From an uncultured beta proteobacterium (lineage in GTDB: Bacteria; Pseudomonadota; Gammaproteobacteria; Burkholderiales; Burkholderiaceae_C): a stretch of DNA of 64,000 bases. The number at the start of each line of letters is the position of its first letter. The first letter of the stretch is position 1. Below the pieces are notes generated by a model, which was not told where the DNA came from, did no database searches, and was given only the letters and a program-made list of their open reading frames with translations. Below, piece by piece: positions 8,095 through 20,421 of the stretch. Position numbers and translations under genes: made by a program. The stretch lies in the NCBI GenBank assembly GCA_903938815.1, contig CAJAES010000069.1:51184-115183 (forward strand). The letters are read 5' to 3'.

Positions 8095-9246
8095 TCATAG
8101 GCTGGCGCTGGCGTGCCGCACCAGCGCAGCGGCGCGCACCCCCAGAAGCCGCAGCGGGCGTGACAGGTCAACCCGCTTCAGGCACAGGCCCGCCGCATGG
8201 CGGATCGTGCCCGCCTCGGCGGTCGGCTGCGGCAGGGTCAGGTCGCGCGTGACGGTGCGGAAGTCGTCGAAGCGCAGCTTGATGCCGATGGTGCGGCCGG
8301 CGTAGCCCTTGCGCTGCAGGTCGGCCGCCACCTGCTCGCACAGGCGGGTGAAGATGGCACCCAGTTCGTCGCGGTCGCGCACGGCGTGCAGGTTGTGCTC
8401 GAACGTGGTCTCGCGGCTCATCGACACCGGCTCGTGGTGCGTCGCCACCGGCCGGTCGTCCTGGCCGTGGGCGGCTTCGTGCAGCCAGCGGCCGTAGCTG
8501 CGGCCGAACTGCTCCACCAGCCAGCCGCGCTCGCAGGCGGCCAGCTGCCCGATGGTGGCGATGCCCAGGCCGGCCAGCCGCGCCCCCGCCTTCGGGCCGA
8601 TGCCGTTGATGCGGCGCACCGGCAGCGGCCAGATGCGCGTGGGGATCTCGGCCGCCGTCACCACGCTGAGGCCGTCGGGCTTGTCCAGCTCCGACGCCAT
8701 CTTGGCCAGCAGCTTGTTCGGCGTCACGCCGATGGAGCAGCTCAGGCCGGTGGCCCGCCTCACGTTGTTGCGGATCTCCTGTGCCAGCGCCCGCACGCCG
8801 CCAGTGCTGTCGTGGCCCATGCTGTCCTGCGCGCCCGGCACATCGGTCAGGTCGATGTAGATCTCGTCGATGCCGCGGTCCTCGATCAGCGGCGCGACCT
8901 CGGCCACCGCGGCCTTGAACAGGCGCGAGTAGTGACGGTAGCGTTCGAAGTCGGTGGGCAGCAGGATGGCGTCGGGGGCGCGCAGCGCGGCCTTCATCAG
9001 CCCCATGCCGGAGTGCACGCCGTAGTCGCGGGCGGCATAGGTGGCGGTGGTGGCCACGCCGCGGCCGGCATAGTCGCGCAGGCGGGCGAACACGCGGGCG
9101 CCGTCGGGCCCGGCCTGCGGCTGATGGCGCCGGCCGCCCCCGATGACCACGGGCAGGCCCAGCAGTTCGGGGTAACGCAGCAGTTCCACCGACGCGTAGA
9201 ACGCGTCCATGTCCAGGTGTGCGATCCAGCGCGTGCGGGCTTGCAT
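8095..9246 (-). CDS. dinB: DNA polymerase IV (Y-family translesion polymerase)
   Basis: An error-prone Y-family polymerase that bypasses lesions. The 383 residues show the catalytic metal-binding motif HLDMDAFYASVE (10-21), the second acidic pair IDEIYIDL with Asp127/Glu128, helix-hairpin-helix INGIGPKAGARLAGLGI, and the little-finger domain (about 255-375). Between residues 38 and 60 there is a basic loop (GRRHQPQAGPDGARVF) longer than in E. coli DinB. I did not find a LexA box or a clear C-terminal clamp-binding motif. Confidence 0.93.
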   Translation of the reverse strand: MQARTRWIAHLDMDAFYASVELLRYPELLGLPVVIGGGRRHQPQAGPDGARVFARLRDYAGRGVATTATYAARDYGVHSGMGLMKAALRAPDAILLPTDFERYRHYSRLFKAAVAEVAPLIEDRGIDEIYIDLTDVPGAQDSMGHDSTGGVRALAQEIRNNVRRATGLSCSIGVTPNKLLAKMASELDKPDGLSVVTAAEIPTRIWPLPVRRINGIGPKAGARLAGLGIATIGQLAACERGWLVEQFGRSYGRWLHEAAHGQDDRPVATHHEPVSMSRETTFEHNLHAVRDRDELGAIFTRLCEQVAADLQRKGYAGRTIGIKLRFDDFRTVTRDLTLPQPTAEAGTIRHAAGLCLKRVDLSRPLRLLGVRAAALVRHASASL

Positions 9247-9324
9247 GGTGATGCCGGCATTGTCGCCATGCGCGCCCGGTTGGACGTACCATGTGCATCA
9301 ACGCCGAATCAGGACTTGCTGGCC

Positions 9325-9660
9325 ATGACCGAATCCGCCGCGCAGCGCGCGCTCAGCGCCTCCACCCTGTCCCTCGTGGTGTCCTGCGCCAGCATCGTGC
9401 CCTTCCTGCCGCCGATGGTGGAAACCACCGTGGCGTCGATCCCCCGCACCGCGCTGCTGGGCATCGCCATCGCGGTGGGCATGCTGCTTCACTGGGTCTT
9501 CCTCGGCATCGCCGCACACCGCCTGCAGCGCTCCGTGGTCGGCTGGCTGGCGCTGGCCGTGCTGCTCTTCCCCATCGGCGGCATCGCGGCGCTGATCCTG
9601 CTCGGCTTCTTCGGCGATGAATCGGCGGCTCGGCCGCCGGCGGCAGCCCCGGGCGCCTGA
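9325..9660 (+). CDS. Small two- to three-span membrane protein, unknown function
   Basis: A 111-residue hydrophobic protein starting at the ATG at 9325 (MTESAAQRALSAST). Spans are visible around residues 16-32, 42-63 and 72-94, and the tail is Ala/Pro-rich (SAARPPAAAPGA). It resembles small conserved membrane proteins of Burkholderiales but no family can be named. It is flanked by dinB (divergent) and argH (convergent). Confidence 0.6.
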   Translation: MTESAAQRALSASTLSLVVSCASIVPFLPPMVETTVASIPRTALLGIAIAVGMLLHWVFLGIAAHRLQRSVVGWLALAVLLFPIGGIAALILLGFFGDESAARPPAAAPGA

Positions 9661-9710
9661 CGTCGCTGCGGCGTGCCAGTACGCTGGGCCGCCGGGCCGC
9701 GGCCCTGGGT

Positions 9711-11111
9711 TCAGCCGGCCAGCCGCTCCCGGTGGCGCGCCACCTGCGCCAGCACCTGGCTGGGTGCGGTGCCGCCGACCACGTTGCGCGAGCGCATCGA
9801 GCCCTGCAGCGTCAGTGCGTCGGCCACGTCCGCCTCGATGGCGGGGTTGAAGCCCTGAAGCTCGGCCAGGGACAGCTCCGCCAGGTCGATGCCGCGCTGC
9901 AGCGCCACCTTCACGGCGTGCGCCACGGTCTCGTGGGCGTCGCGGAAGGGCAGGCCCTTCTTGACCAGGTAGTCGGCCAGGTCGGTTGCGGTGGCGTAGC
10001 CGCGCAGCGCGGCGCGTTCCATGGCGTCGGCCTTCACGCGGATGCCGCCCACCATCTCGGCCATGATGCGCAGGGTGTCGCGCAGCGTGTCCACGGTGTC
10101 GAAGAGCGGCTCCTTGTCTTCCTGGTTGTCCTTGTTGTAGGTCAGCGGCTGGCCCTTCATCAGGGTCAGCAGGCCCATCAGGTGGCCCACCACGCGGCCG
10201 GTCTTGCCGCGCGCGAGTTCGGCCACGTCGGGGTTGCGCTTCTGCGGCATGATGGAAGAGCCGGTGCAGTAGCGGTCGGCCAGGTCGATGAAGCCGAAGT
10301 TCTGGCTCATCCACAGCACGATCTCCTCGCTCAGGCGCGAGACATGCACCATGCAGATGCTGGCGAAGCCGCTGAACTCGAGCGCGAAGTCGCGGTCGCT
10401 CACCGCGTCCAGGCTGTTCTGGCAGATGCCGTCGAAGCCCAGCGTCCGCGCGACGCGCTCGCGGTCCAGCGGGTAGCTGGTGCCTGCCAGTGCTGCGGCG
10501 CCCAGCGGCAGCACGTTGACCCGCTTGCGCACGTCGGCCAGGCGGTCTGCGTCACGCGCGAACATCTCCACATAGGCCAGCAGGTGGTGCGCGAAGCTCA
10601 CGGGCTGGGCCACCTGCATGTGCGTGAAGCCGGGCATCACGGTGTCGGAGTGCTCCGCCGCCAGCTCCACCAGCGCACGCTGCATGGCCACCAGCAGCGG
10701 GGCCAGCGTGTCGATTTCCGAGCGCAGCCACAGGCGCACGTCGGTGGCGACCTGGTCGTTGCGGCTGCGTCCGGTGTGCAGGCGCTTGCCCGCCAGCCCG
10801 ACGAGTTCCGTCAGGCGCGCCTCGATGTTGAGGTGGACGTCCTCGAGCTCGAGCTTCCACTGGAATTCGCCGGATTCGATCTCGGCGACGATGAGCGCCA
10901 TGCCGCGCTGGATGTCGGCCAGATCCTGGGCGGCGATGATGCCCTGGGCGGCCAGCATGTCGGCGTGCGCGAGGCTGCCGTCGATGTCCGCGCGCCACAG
11001 CCGCTGGTCGAAGCCGACGCTGGCCGTGTAGCGCTGCACCAGCTCGCTCATGGGTTCGGAAAACAGGGCGGACCAGGCCTGGGCCTTGTTGGCGAGCGGA
11101 TTGGTGGACAT
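9711..11111 (-). CDS. argH: Argininosuccinate lyase
   Basis: Last step of arginine synthesis: argininosuccinate to arginine plus fumarate. The 466 residues include HTGRSRNDQ (112-120), [11 protein letters not shown] (161-171) and the fumarase/aspartase-superfamily signature [12 protein letters not shown] (284-295) with the flexible catalytic Ser loop. The start at 11111 ([11 protein letters not shown]) has a GATAAT -10-like box about 30 nt upstream. It is divergent from algZ, the arrangement seen in Pseudomonas. Confidence 0.96.
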   Translation of the reverse strand: MSTNPLANKAQAWSALFSEPMSELVQRYTASVGFDQRLWRADIDGSLAHADMLAAQGIIAAQDLADIQRGMALIVAEIESGEFQWKLELEDVHLNIEARLTELVGLAGKRLHTGRSRNDQVATDVRLWLRSEIDTLAPLLVAMQRALVELAAEHSDTVMPGFTHMQVAQPVSFAHHLLAYVEMFARDADRLADVRKRVNVLPLGAAALAGTSYPLDRERVARTLGFDGICQNSLDAVSDRDFALEFSGFASICMVHVSRLSEEIVLWMSQNFGFIDLADRYCTGSSIMPQKRNPDVAELARGKTGRVVGHLMGLLTLMKGQPLTYNKDNQEDKEPLFDTVDTLRDTLRIMAEMVGGIRVKADAMERAALRGYATATDLADYLVKKGLPFRDAHETVAHAVKVALQRGIDLAELSLAELQGFNPAIEADVADALTLQGSMRSRNVVGGTAPSQVLAQVARHRERLAG

Positions 11112-11139
11112 CTGAAGTGGCGGTGCTTGAGTGACTCCG

Positions 11140-11145
11140 TATTAT
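11140..11145 (+). promoter_or_regulatory. -10 box (TATTAT) for algZ-algR
   Basis: TATTAT lies 12 nt before the ATG at 11158, in the 46-bp gap between argH and algZ. It makes the alternative GTG start at 11131, which would be upstream of the box, unlikely. Confidence 0.4.
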
Positions 11146-11157
11146 CGGTGGCGCCAG

Positions 11158-12306
11158 ATGCCCAACGATCCCGTCTCCGACCACGCACCGTTCGCCGACA
11201 CGCGCGACAGTTCCGAGACGCGCCCGGCCAGCGTGTGGCCCAGCACCGTGCGCCCGCTCGAGGGCGGCACCAGCACCTTCGCGGCCTCCCGTTTCGACCC
11301 TCTGGCCGAGGAGCGTGCGCGCGCCGATGCCCATGCCGCAGCGGCCTTCGATGTCTGCCACCCCGGTCTGGCGCTGCGCGCCGTGCTGGGCGTGCAGGCC
11401 GTGCTGCTGGCGGGTGCGCTGCTGGCTTCCGAGGGCGCCTGGGCGCGCACGCTGGGCGGCGTGGCGTTCGCCGGGCTGGCAGGCACCCTGTTCTGGCTGA
11501 TGACGGTCTGCGCCATGGGGCCGCTGCTGCGCACGCGTGCGGGCGGCACGCGGGCGCTGGTGGCACTGGGCCTGGGGGCCGGCGCGGCCTGGGCCGGCAC
11601 GGCGCCGCTGTGGGCGCTGGGCCTGGCCAACCTGCCGGGTCCAGCGCGCGGCGCGGGCCTCACGCTGGCGGGCGCGGGCCTGGCCGGCTTGCTGTGGGCG
11701 TGGCTGGACCTGCGCGCCCGCATCTGGGCGCCGGTGGATGCGCGCGTCCGTCTGGCCGAACTGCAGTCGCGCATCCGGCCGCACTTTCTCTTCAACGCGC
11801 TGAACACCGCACTGGCCCTGGTGCGCGTGGACCCGCCCCGCGCCGAGCAGGTGCTGGAGAACCTGGGCCAGCTCTTCCGCATGGCGCTCACCGATGCCGG
11901 CGCTTCCGTGTCGCTAGACGAGGAGCTCGATCTGGCGCGCGCCTATCTCGCGATCGAGCAGGTGCGGTTCGGCCCCCGCTTGCAGCTGCGCTGGGACATC
12001 GAAGCCGGTGTCGGCCGTGCACGCGTGCCGCCGCTGATGCTGCAGCCGCTCGTGGAAAACGCCGTGCGCCACGGCGTCGAACCTTGCCCAGGCGGCGCCC
12101 GCGTCGCCGTCAGTGCCGCCCTGCGGCGTGGACAGGTCGTGGTGCAGGTCAGCAACACGCTCCCCGACGAACCCTCTGCGCCGGGCCACGGCATGGCGCT
12201 GCACAACGTGCGCGAACGCCTGCGCCTGCTGCACGACGTGGCCGCGCAGTTCGAGACGTGGCGCGAGGGCGGCATGCACCACGCACGCATCGTGATCCCC
12301 CTGTGA
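11158..12306 (+). CDS. algZ: LytS/AlgZ-type sensor histidine kinase
   Basis: A 382-residue membrane histidine kinase of the LytS (His_kinase, PF06580) class. Four hydrophobic spans occupy about residues 75-190. The H-box RIRPHFLFNALN carries the predicted phospho-acceptor His209; the N-box is PPLMLQPLVENAVRHGVEP and the G-box GHGMALHNVRERL, so ATP binding looks intact. It overlaps algR by 1 bp (TGATG) and is divergent from argH, with hemC downstream, matching the argH-fimS(algZ)-algR-hemC order of Pseudomonas, where the pair controls alginate and type IV pili. The target genes here are unknown. Confidence 0.88.
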   Translation: MPNDPVSDHAPFADTRDSSETRPASVWPSTVRPLEGGTSTFAASRFDPLAEERARADAHAAAAFDVCHPGLALRAVLGVQAVLLAGALLASEGAWARTLGGVAFAGLAGTLFWLMTVCAMGPLLRTRAGGTRALVALGLGAGAAWAGTAPLWALGLANLPGPARGAGLTLAGAGLAGLLWAWLDLRARIWAPVDARVRLAELQSRIRPHFLFNALNTALALVRVDPPRAEQVLENLGQLFRMALTDAGASVSLDEELDLARAYLAIEQVRFGPRLQLRWDIEAGVGRARVPPLMLQPLVENAVRHGVEPCPGGARVAVSAALRRGQVVVQVSNTLPDEPSAPGHGMALHNVRERLRLLHDVAAQFETWREGGMHHARIVIPL

Positions 12307-13052
12307 TGCTGAAGATCCTGATCGTCGATGACGAAGCGCTCGCGCGAGTTCGGCTTCGAAGCCTGCTGTCCGACATCGCCGACCCACCGCACGAGGTTGC
12401 AGGCGAGGCCGAAAACGCTGCTCAGGCGCTGCACATGCTGGCGCAGCAGCCGGCCGATCTGGTGCTGCTGGACATCGGGCTGCCCGGCGAGACCGGCCTT
12501 CAACTTGCGTCGCGCTTCGCGGCCGCGCCGGGGTCGCCGGCGGTGGTGTTCGTCACGGCGCACGCCGAGCACGCGCTGGCTGCATTCGATCTCGATGCGG
12601 TGGACTACCTCACCAAGCCCGTGCGCCGCGAGCGTCTGCAGGCCGCGCTGCAGCGCGTGGCGCAGCGCCGCGCCGTGCGCGCCAGCCCGCCCGAAGACAG
12701 CCCGGTGCTGGTGGTCAGCGACCGCGGCCGCGTGCTGCGCCTGCCGCTGGCCGAGGTGCTGATCCTGAAGGCCGAGCTGAAGTACGTGACCCTGCGCACC
12801 GCCTCCCACACCTACGTGCTCGACGACGCGCTGGCCGACCTGGAGCAGCGCCTGGGCGATGCCTTCATCCGCATCCACCGGAACGCGCTCGTGGCCCGCG
12901 CGGCCGTGCGCGAACTCGTCAAGCGCTCCGACCCCGACGCCGACGGCGAGGGCTGGGCGGTGCGCGTGGCGCCCGCCGACGAATGGCTGTCGGTGTCGCG
13001 CCGCCAGTTGCCCGCCGTGCGACAGGCGCTGGAGGCGCAGGGCACCGGCTGA
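12306..13052 (+). CDS. algR: LytTR-family response regulator (AlgR-like)
   Basis: A 248-residue response regulator. The receiver domain has the acidic pair Asp8/Asp9, phospho-acceptor Asp56 in LVLLDIGLP, and Lys104 in VDYLTKPVR. The C-terminal LytTR DNA-binding domain (about 145-245) has the family strand EVLILKAELKYVTLRT and the helix IRIHRNALVARAAVREL. It is translationally coupled to the cognate kinase gene. The terminator or promoter boundary to ppc is not visible; ppc is convergent with a 23-bp gap. Confidence 0.92.
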   Translation: MLKILIVDDEALARVRLRSLLSDIADPPHEVAGEAENAAQALHMLAQQPADLVLLDIGLPGETGLQLASRFAAAPGSPAVVFVTAHAEHALAAFDLDAVDYLTKPVRRERLQAALQRVAQRRAVRASPPEDSPVLVVSDRGRVLRLPLAEVLILKAELKYVTLRTASHTYVLDDALADLEQRLGDAFIRIHRNALVARAAVRELVKRSDPDADGEGWAVRVAPADEWLSVSRRQLPAVRQALEAQGTG

Positions 13053-13075
13053 GGGCCGTCGCCCTCGGCCCTGCC

Positions 13076-15868
<2,793 letters not shown>

Positions 15869-15958
15869 GCGGAGCTCCCGGCGATGTAACTGGGTTACCA
15901 ATTGTGCATGCAAGCGGCGTGCCCGGAAAGTGTCCGCACGTCGCCATAATGGCGCTCC

Positions 15959-16885
15959 ATGAGTGACACCATCATCGCGACACGCGAGAGCCGGCTGGCC
16001 CTGTGGCAAGCCGAACATGTGCGGGACCTGCTGCAACAGCGATTCGGCCGCACCGTGCAACTGCTGGGCATGACGACCCGAGGCGACCAGATCCTGGATC
16101 GGGCGCTGTCGAAGGTCGGCGGCAAGGGCCTGTTCGTCAAGGAACTCGAGACCGCGCTCGAGGACGGCCGGGCCCACCTGGCGGTGCACTCCCTGAAGGA
16201 CGTGCCCATGGACCTCCCGGACGGCTTCGTGCTGGCCGCGGTGCTCGAGCGCGAGGACCCGCGCGACGCCTGGGTCTCGCCCCGCTACGCATCCCTGGCC
16301 GAGCTGCCGCAGGGCGCCGTGGTCGGCACCTCCAGCCTGCGCCGCGTCGTGCAGCTGCTGGCGGTGCGGCCCGACATCCAGATCGAGCCCCTGCGCGGCA
16401 ACCTCGACACGCGGCTGCGCAAGCTCGACGAAGGCGGCTTCGACGCCATCGTGCTGGCGGCGGCCGGGCTGATGCGTCTCGGCCTCGGGGAGCGCATCCG
16501 GGCGCGCTTCGAGCCCGAGCTGATGATTCCCGCCGCAGGGCAGGGCGCACTCGGCATCGAGGTGCGGGAGGACGCCCACGAGCTGCGCGCCCACCTGGCC
16601 GAGCTGGTGCACATGCCGACGATGCTGGCGGTGGAAGCCGAGCGCGCCGTCTCGCGCGGCCTGGGCGGCAGCTGCAGCATGCCGCTTGCGGCACACGCCG
16701 TCTGGGCCGGTGACCAGCTCCAGCTCAGCGCGGCCCTCGGCGACGTGAACACGCTGACGCGCCCGCTGCTGCAGGTGAAGGTAAACGCCGCCGTGACCGA
16801 CGCCGCATCCGCGCGCGCGCTCGGTGCCCGAGCCGTCGCCGCCCTGCACGAGCAGGGTGCGGCCGGCTATCTGCCGGCGGCCTGA
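15959..16885 (+). CDS. hemC: Porphobilinogen deaminase (hydroxymethylbilane synthase)
   Basis: Polymerises four porphobilinogens into hydroxymethylbilane in haem synthesis. The 308 residues show [16 protein letters not shown], the catalytic Asp81 in HSLKDVP, GTSSLRR (123-129), RGNLDTRL (146-153) and Cys239 in GGSCSMPL, which binds the dipyrromethane cofactor. A CATAAT box (15945-15950) is 8 nt before the ATG. hemD follows after 14 bp. Confidence 0.97.
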   Translation: MSDTIIATRESRLALWQAEHVRDLLQQRFGRTVQLLGMTTRGDQILDRALSKVGGKGLFVKELETALEDGRAHLAVHSLKDVPMDLPDGFVLAAVLEREDPRDAWVSPRYASLAELPQGAVVGTSSLRRVVQLLAVRPDIQIEPLRGNLDTRLRKLDEGGFDAIVLAAAGLMRLGLGERIRARFEPELMIPAAGQGALGIEVREDAHELRAHLAELVHMPTMLAVEAERAVSRGLGGSCSMPLAAHAVWAGDQLQLSAALGDVNTLTRPLLQVKVNAAVTDAASARALGARAVAALHEQGAAGYLPAA

Positions 16886-16899
16886 ACCGCACCACCGCG

Positions 16900-17673
16900 A
16901 TGCGCGTCATCGTCACCCGGCCCGCGGCGCAGGCGGCGGCCTGGGTGGCGAGCTTCCGGGCCTGGGGCATCGATGCCGCAGCGTTGCCGTTGATCGACAT
17001 CGTGCCGCCGGCTGACACGGCGCCGGTGCAACGGGCCTGGGCCGAGCTGCCGCGTTACGCGTTGCTGTTCTTCGTGAGCGCCAACGCCGTCCGGCACTTC
17101 TTCGAATTGCGCCCGCAGGGGCTCGCCTGGCCGCCCGGCACCCGCGCCGCGGCGCCGGGGCCTGGCACGGCGGCGGCTCTCATGGCGCAGGGCCTGCCGG
17201 CCGCGCTGGTGGTGGGGCCGGCGCCGGACGCCGGATCCTTCGATTCGGAAGCCATCTGGGAACGCCTGCGCACCGACGACTGGGCCGGCCGCGAGGTGCT
17301 GGTGGTTCGCGGCGAGGACGGCCGCGACTGGCTGGCCGAGCAGTTGCGAGGCGCCGGTGCCGCGCTGCACTTCGTGGCCGCCTATGCACGTCGGCCGCCC
17401 TCGCTGACACCCGAGGGCCGGCATGTGCTGTCAGAGGCGGCACAGGCCCCGCGGGGCCATCTCTGGCTCTTCAGCAGCAGCGAGGCTGTGCGCCACTTGC
17501 AGGCCCTGTGGCCTGAGGGCGTGCCTGCGGGCGCACGCGCGCTGGCCACGCACCCGCGCATTGCGCAGGCGGCGCAGCAGGCCGGTTTCGCCGAGGTGGG
17601 GCTGACCGGCCCCGAGGCTGAATCCGTGCGTCTGGCGCTGCAGGGTGCGCCCCTACAATCTGCATCGCCGTGA
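16900..17673 (+). CDS. hemD: Uroporphyrinogen-III synthase
   Basis: Cyclises hydroxymethylbilane to uroporphyrinogen III. The 257-residue protein has low sequence conservation, as is usual for HemD, but shows the N-terminal [31 protein letters not shown] and [13 protein letters not shown] in the two-domain arrangement. Its position right after hemC is decisive. Its stop overlaps the GTG start of hemX (GTGA, 17670-17673). Confidence 0.9.
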   Translation: MRVIVTRPAAQAAAWVASFRAWGIDAAALPLIDIVPPADTAPVQRAWAELPRYALLFFVSANAVRHFFELRPQGLAWPPGTRAAAPGPGTAAALMAQGLPAALVVGPAPDAGSFDSEAIWERLRTDDWAGREVLVVRGEDGRDWLAEQLRGAGAALHFVAAYARRPPSLTPEGRHVLSEAAQAPRGHLWLFSSSEAVRHLQALWPEGVPAGARALATHPRIAQAAQQAGFAEVGLTGPEAESVRLALQGAPLQSASP

Positions 17674-18767
17674 ACCCGATGCCCGAACCGCCCCTGGCGC
17701 CCGCCGCCGCTGCGGCGACCCCACCCCCCGCCTCCCCGACCGTGTCGATGTCCGCGGTCTGGCGCCATGCGCCTGTCGTGGTGCTGGGCGTGGTCGCGCT
17801 CGTGGCGGCCGGCATCGCCTGGACGGCCCACACGCGCGTGCAGTCGGTCGAGGCCGAACTGGTCAAGCGCCAGCAGGCCAGCAGCGACCAGGCCGCCGAG
17901 GCGCGCATCGCTGCCAAGCAGGCTCAGGAGGTGGCGCAGGAATCGGCCGCCAAGCTGGCGCTGCTGGAAGTCCGCGTAGCCGAATCGGCGTTCCAGCGCA
18001 CCCAGATCGAGGAGCTGATGCAGTCGGTGGCTCGCTCGCGCGACGAGAACGTCTTGTCTGACGTCGACGCTTCGCTGCGCGTGGCCATGCAGCAGACGGC
18101 CATCACCGGTAGCGCCGAGCCGCTGATCGCCGCGCTGAAGCAGGCCGAGGAGCGCCTGGCGCGCTACAGCCAGCCGCAGCTGGAGCGCGTGCGCCGCGCC
18201 ATCGCCGCCGACATCGAGAAGACCCGCGCCGTGGCCGTGACGGACATCGCGGCCCTGACCATCCGGCTCGACGAGGCCATCCGCCTGGTCGACGACCTGC
18301 CTCTGCTGGCGCGCCCCGAGCCGCGGCGTGTGCGCCCGGTCGCTGCCGCCGCCTGGGCTGCAGGCGGTGCGGCTTCGGCGCCGGCCGCGCCTGCCGACTG
18401 GTCCGCCCGTTGGCGAGACATCGGCGAGCAGGTCTGGTCCGAGGTGCGCTCGCTCGTGCGCCTGACCCCCATCGACCAGCCCGAGGCGATGCTCATCGCA
18501 CCGGATCAGAGCTTCTTCCTGCGCGAGAACCTCAAGCTCAGGTTGCTGAACGCCCGGCTGGCGCTGCTGTCGCGTCAGTTCGACACCGCGCAGTCCGATC
18601 TGCGCGACGCGCGCTCCGCGCTCGACCGCTACTTCGACCGAAATGCGCGCGGCGTGCAATCGGCCACCGAGCTGGTGCGGCAGGTGTCCGGGCAGGCGCG
18701 GCTCGTGAGCGTGCCGCGCCCCGACGCCACGCTGGCGGCCATCGCGGCGGCCACGGCCGGCCGCTAG
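17670..18767 (+). CDS. hemX: HemX-family inner-membrane protein
   Basis: A 365-residue HemX-like protein. A Pro/Ala-rich N-terminus is followed by a single span (about 34-51) and a long coiled coil (about 52-110, rich in QAAEARIAAKQAQEVAQE). The C-terminal domain includes DVDASLRVAMQQTAITGSAE and FFLRENLKLRLLNARLALLS, typical of betaproteobacterial HemX. Its biochemical role is not settled; it is regularly found in hemCDXY operons. The GTG start overlaps hemD; an ATG three codons later (17679) is the alternative. Confidence 0.88.
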   Translation: MNPMPEPPLAPAAAAATPPPASPTVSMSAVWRHAPVVVLGVVALVAAGIAWTAHTRVQSVEAELVKRQQASSDQAAEARIAAKQAQEVAQESAAKLALLEVRVAESAFQRTQIEELMQSVARSRDENVLSDVDASLRVAMQQTAITGSAEPLIAALKQAEERLARYSQPQLERVRRAIAADIEKTRAVAVTDIAALTIRLDEAIRLVDDLPLLARPEPRRVRPVAAAAWAAGGAASAPAAPADWSARWRDIGEQVWSEVRSLVRLTPIDQPEAMLIAPDQSFFLRENLKLRLLNARLALLSRQFDTAQSDLRDARSALDRYFDRNARGVQSATELVRQVSGQARLVSVPRPDATLAAIAAATAGR

Positions 18768-18785
18768 AGAGCCGCGGCAGCCGCC

Positions 18786-20030
18786 ATGCGCAACGTCATC
18801 TGGCTCGTGCTGCTGGCCACCGCGGCCGTGGTTGCGGCCGTCACCTTCGGCCGCAACGACGGGCTGGTGAGCATCTTCTGGGGCGGCTGGCGCGCCGACC
18901 TCTCGCTGAACCTCGCGGTGCTGGCGCTGCTCGCGTTCGGCGCCATCGCGCTGTTTGCCGCGCAGGCCGTGATCACGCTGGTAACGCTGCCGCAGCGCGC
19001 GGGCGAGTGGCGCGCTCTGCGCCGCGAGCGTGCCGCCCAGGGTGCGCTGCGCGAGGCGCTGGCCGAGTTCTTCAGCGCCCGCTACAGCCGCGCGCACAAG
19101 GCGGCGCGCCGGGCGCTCGAACTGCACACCGACGGCGCGGGCACCGACCGCGAATTCGCGGTGCTGTCGCACCTGCTGGCCGCCGGCAGCCTGCACCGCC
19201 TGTCGGACCGAACCCGCCGCGACGAAGAGCTCGAGCGCCTGAACGCGCTGCTGCGCGATGCCGGCGGCGTGCGCCGCGCCGACGACGGCGCGCGCCTGCT
19301 GGCCGCCGAGTGGGCGCTGGAAGACCGTGACGCCGCGCGCGCCAACGCGCTGCTGGCCGAGCTGCCCCCGGGCGTGGCGCGCCGCACGCAGGCGTTGCGC
19401 CTGAAGCTGCGCGCTGCGCGCCAGGCCAACGCGCCGCTGGATGCGCTGCACACGGCGCGCCTGCTGGCCAACCACCAGGCCTTCTCGCCCGTGGTGGCCA
19501 AGGGCCTGCTGCGCTCACTGGCCGGCGAGGCGCTGCGCGGTGTGCACGACGCCGACCAGTTGCGCAGCCTGTGGCAGCGCCTGGATGTGGCCGACCGGCG
19601 CGACCCGCAGGTGGCCGCGCGCGCAGCCGAGCGCGCCGCTGCGCTGGGCGTGGCCGAAGAAGGCCGCAACTGGCTGCTCCCCTTCTGGGACCGCCTGGCC
19701 ACGCTGGACCCGGATGACCGCGAGCGCGTGGCGCTGGCGCTCACGCGCGCCTGCAGCGGCATCGGCCCGGACTGGCTGGCCCGCCTGGAAGCCGCCACCC
19801 AGACCTTCGGCCACGAGCCCGCCGTGCTGGCCGCCGCGGGCACCGTGTACGCCGAGCGGCAGCTCTGGGGCAAGGCGCGTCTGATGCTGGAGCAGGCCGC
19901 CCGTGCCAGTGGCCTGCCGTCCGAGGCCCGGCGCCAGGCCTGGCGCCGCCTGGCCGCCCTGGCCCGCGCGGAATCCGACGAAGCCCGCGCCGCCGCGTGT
20001 GATCGTGCTGCCGCCGAATTGGGCGCATGA
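18786..20030 (+). CDS. hemY: HemY-family TPR membrane protein
   Basis: A 414-residue protein with two N-terminal spans (about 1-20 and 38-62) around the family motif FGRNDGLVSIFWGGWRADLS, followed by TPR-like helices to the C-terminus. Belongs to the proteobacterial HemY family, which is not the Bacillus protoporphyrinogen oxidase of the same name. Its exact role in tetrapyrrole metabolism is unknown. Last gene of hemCDXY, 40 bp before the tRNA. Confidence 0.9.
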   Translation: MRNVIWLVLLATAAVVAAVTFGRNDGLVSIFWGGWRADLSLNLAVLALLAFGAIALFAAQAVITLVTLPQRAGEWRALRRERAAQGALREALAEFFSARYSRAHKAARRALELHTDGAGTDREFAVLSHLLAAGSLHRLSDRTRRDEELERLNALLRDAGGVRRADDGARLLAAEWALEDRDAARANALLAELPPGVARRTQALRLKLRAARQANAPLDALHTARLLANHQAFSPVVAKGLLRSLAGEALRGVHDADQLRSLWQRLDVADRRDPQVAARAAERAAALGVAEEGRNWLLPFWDRLATLDPDDRERVALALTRACSGIGPDWLARLEAATQTFGHEPAVLAAAGTVYAERQLWGKARLMLEQAARASGLPSEARRQAWRRLAALARAESDEARAAACDRAAAELGA

Positions 20031-20054
20031 GTAGGCGACTCGCAAAACTTCTGC

Positions 20055-20060
20055 TATAGT
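20055..20060 (+). promoter_or_regulatory. -10 box (TATAGT) for tRNA-Arg
   Basis: TATAGT is placed 10 nt before the first tRNA base, the usual distance for a stable-RNA promoter. The -35 is not obvious. Confidence 0.5.
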
Positions 20061-20070
20061 GCGAGGCTTC

Positions 20071-20147
20071 GCGGCTGTAGCTCAGCTGGATAGAGTACTT
20101 GGCTACGAACCAAGGGGTCGTGGGTTCGATTCCTGCCAGCCGCACCA
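20071..20147 (+). tRNA. tRNA-Arg (anticodon ACG)
   Basis: A 77-nt cloverleaf. The acceptor stem GCGGCTG pairs with CAGCCGC, the D-arm contains AGCTCAGCTGGATAGAG, and the anticodon stem CTTGG/CCAAG encloses loop CTACGAA with ACG at 20105-20107. The T-arm has GGTTCGATTCC, and CCA is encoded. ACG is read as inosine-CG after deamination by TadA. A terminator follows 21 bp downstream. Confidence 0.97.
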
Positions 20148-20167
20148 GAACATTGCGTTCTAGAACA

Positions 20168-20202
20168 ACGGGTTAGATGCTTTGGCATCTAGCCCGTTTT
20201 TC
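20168..20202 (+). terminator. Rho-independent terminator after tRNA-Arg
   Basis: The arms CGGGTTAGATGC and GCATCTAGCCCG (one G-T wobble) enclose a TTTG loop and are followed by a T-run (TTTTTCTTT). The placement ends the tRNA transcript. Confidence 0.85.
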
Positions 20203-20328
20203 TTTGTGCGCGACTCGTCCTGACCCGACTCCTGCTTGCCTGGGCGGCGTGATTTTGTCGCCCATCTGAAGCAGCGCCGATGGCTGTGCGTCGTACCGGC
20301 AGACACCACGCACCGCAAGCTGCGATGC

Positions 20329-20363
20329 GCAGAGAACCCCACGCGTGCGCTGAGGTTCTCTGC
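20329..20363. repeat. Perfect 10-bp inverted repeat
   Basis: GCAGAGAACC (20329-20338) and GGTTCTCTGC (20354-20363) flank a 15-nt loop, in the gap between tRNA-Arg and the chemoreceptor gene. There is no T-run next to it. A second hairpin, GGCCCG/CGGGCC at 20390-20410, lies closer to the chemoreceptor stop and could act as its terminator on the minus strand. The rest of the gap holds nothing recognisable. Confidence 0.6.
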
Positions 20364-20421
20364 CACGCGAAACCACGGCGTCGACAGCAGGCCCGCTCGT
20401 TGGTCGGGCCTCGGCCGTGAC

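Noticed and set aside
8094..8099. TATGAT as a -10 box giving a leaderless cupredoxin mRNA
   Set aside because: The word contains the dinB stop codon and its context, so it may be coincidence; the gene is more simply cotranscribed with dinB.
11131..11133. GTG as the start of algZ
   Set aside because: It lies upstream of the likely -10 box (11140-11145) and has no ribosome site; the ATG at 11158 is better.
9732..12305. A very long plus-strand open frame running into the response regulator gene
   Set aside because: It is the antisense of argH and an alternative frame of algZ. High G+C removes stops, so such frames are common here. Only the last 248 codons (algR, from 12306) are real.
16285..16752. 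Minus-strand frames opposite hemC
   Set aside because: hemC has all catalytic residues on the plus strand. The opposite frames have no recognisable content; the longest one merely extends the ppc frame upstream of its true start.
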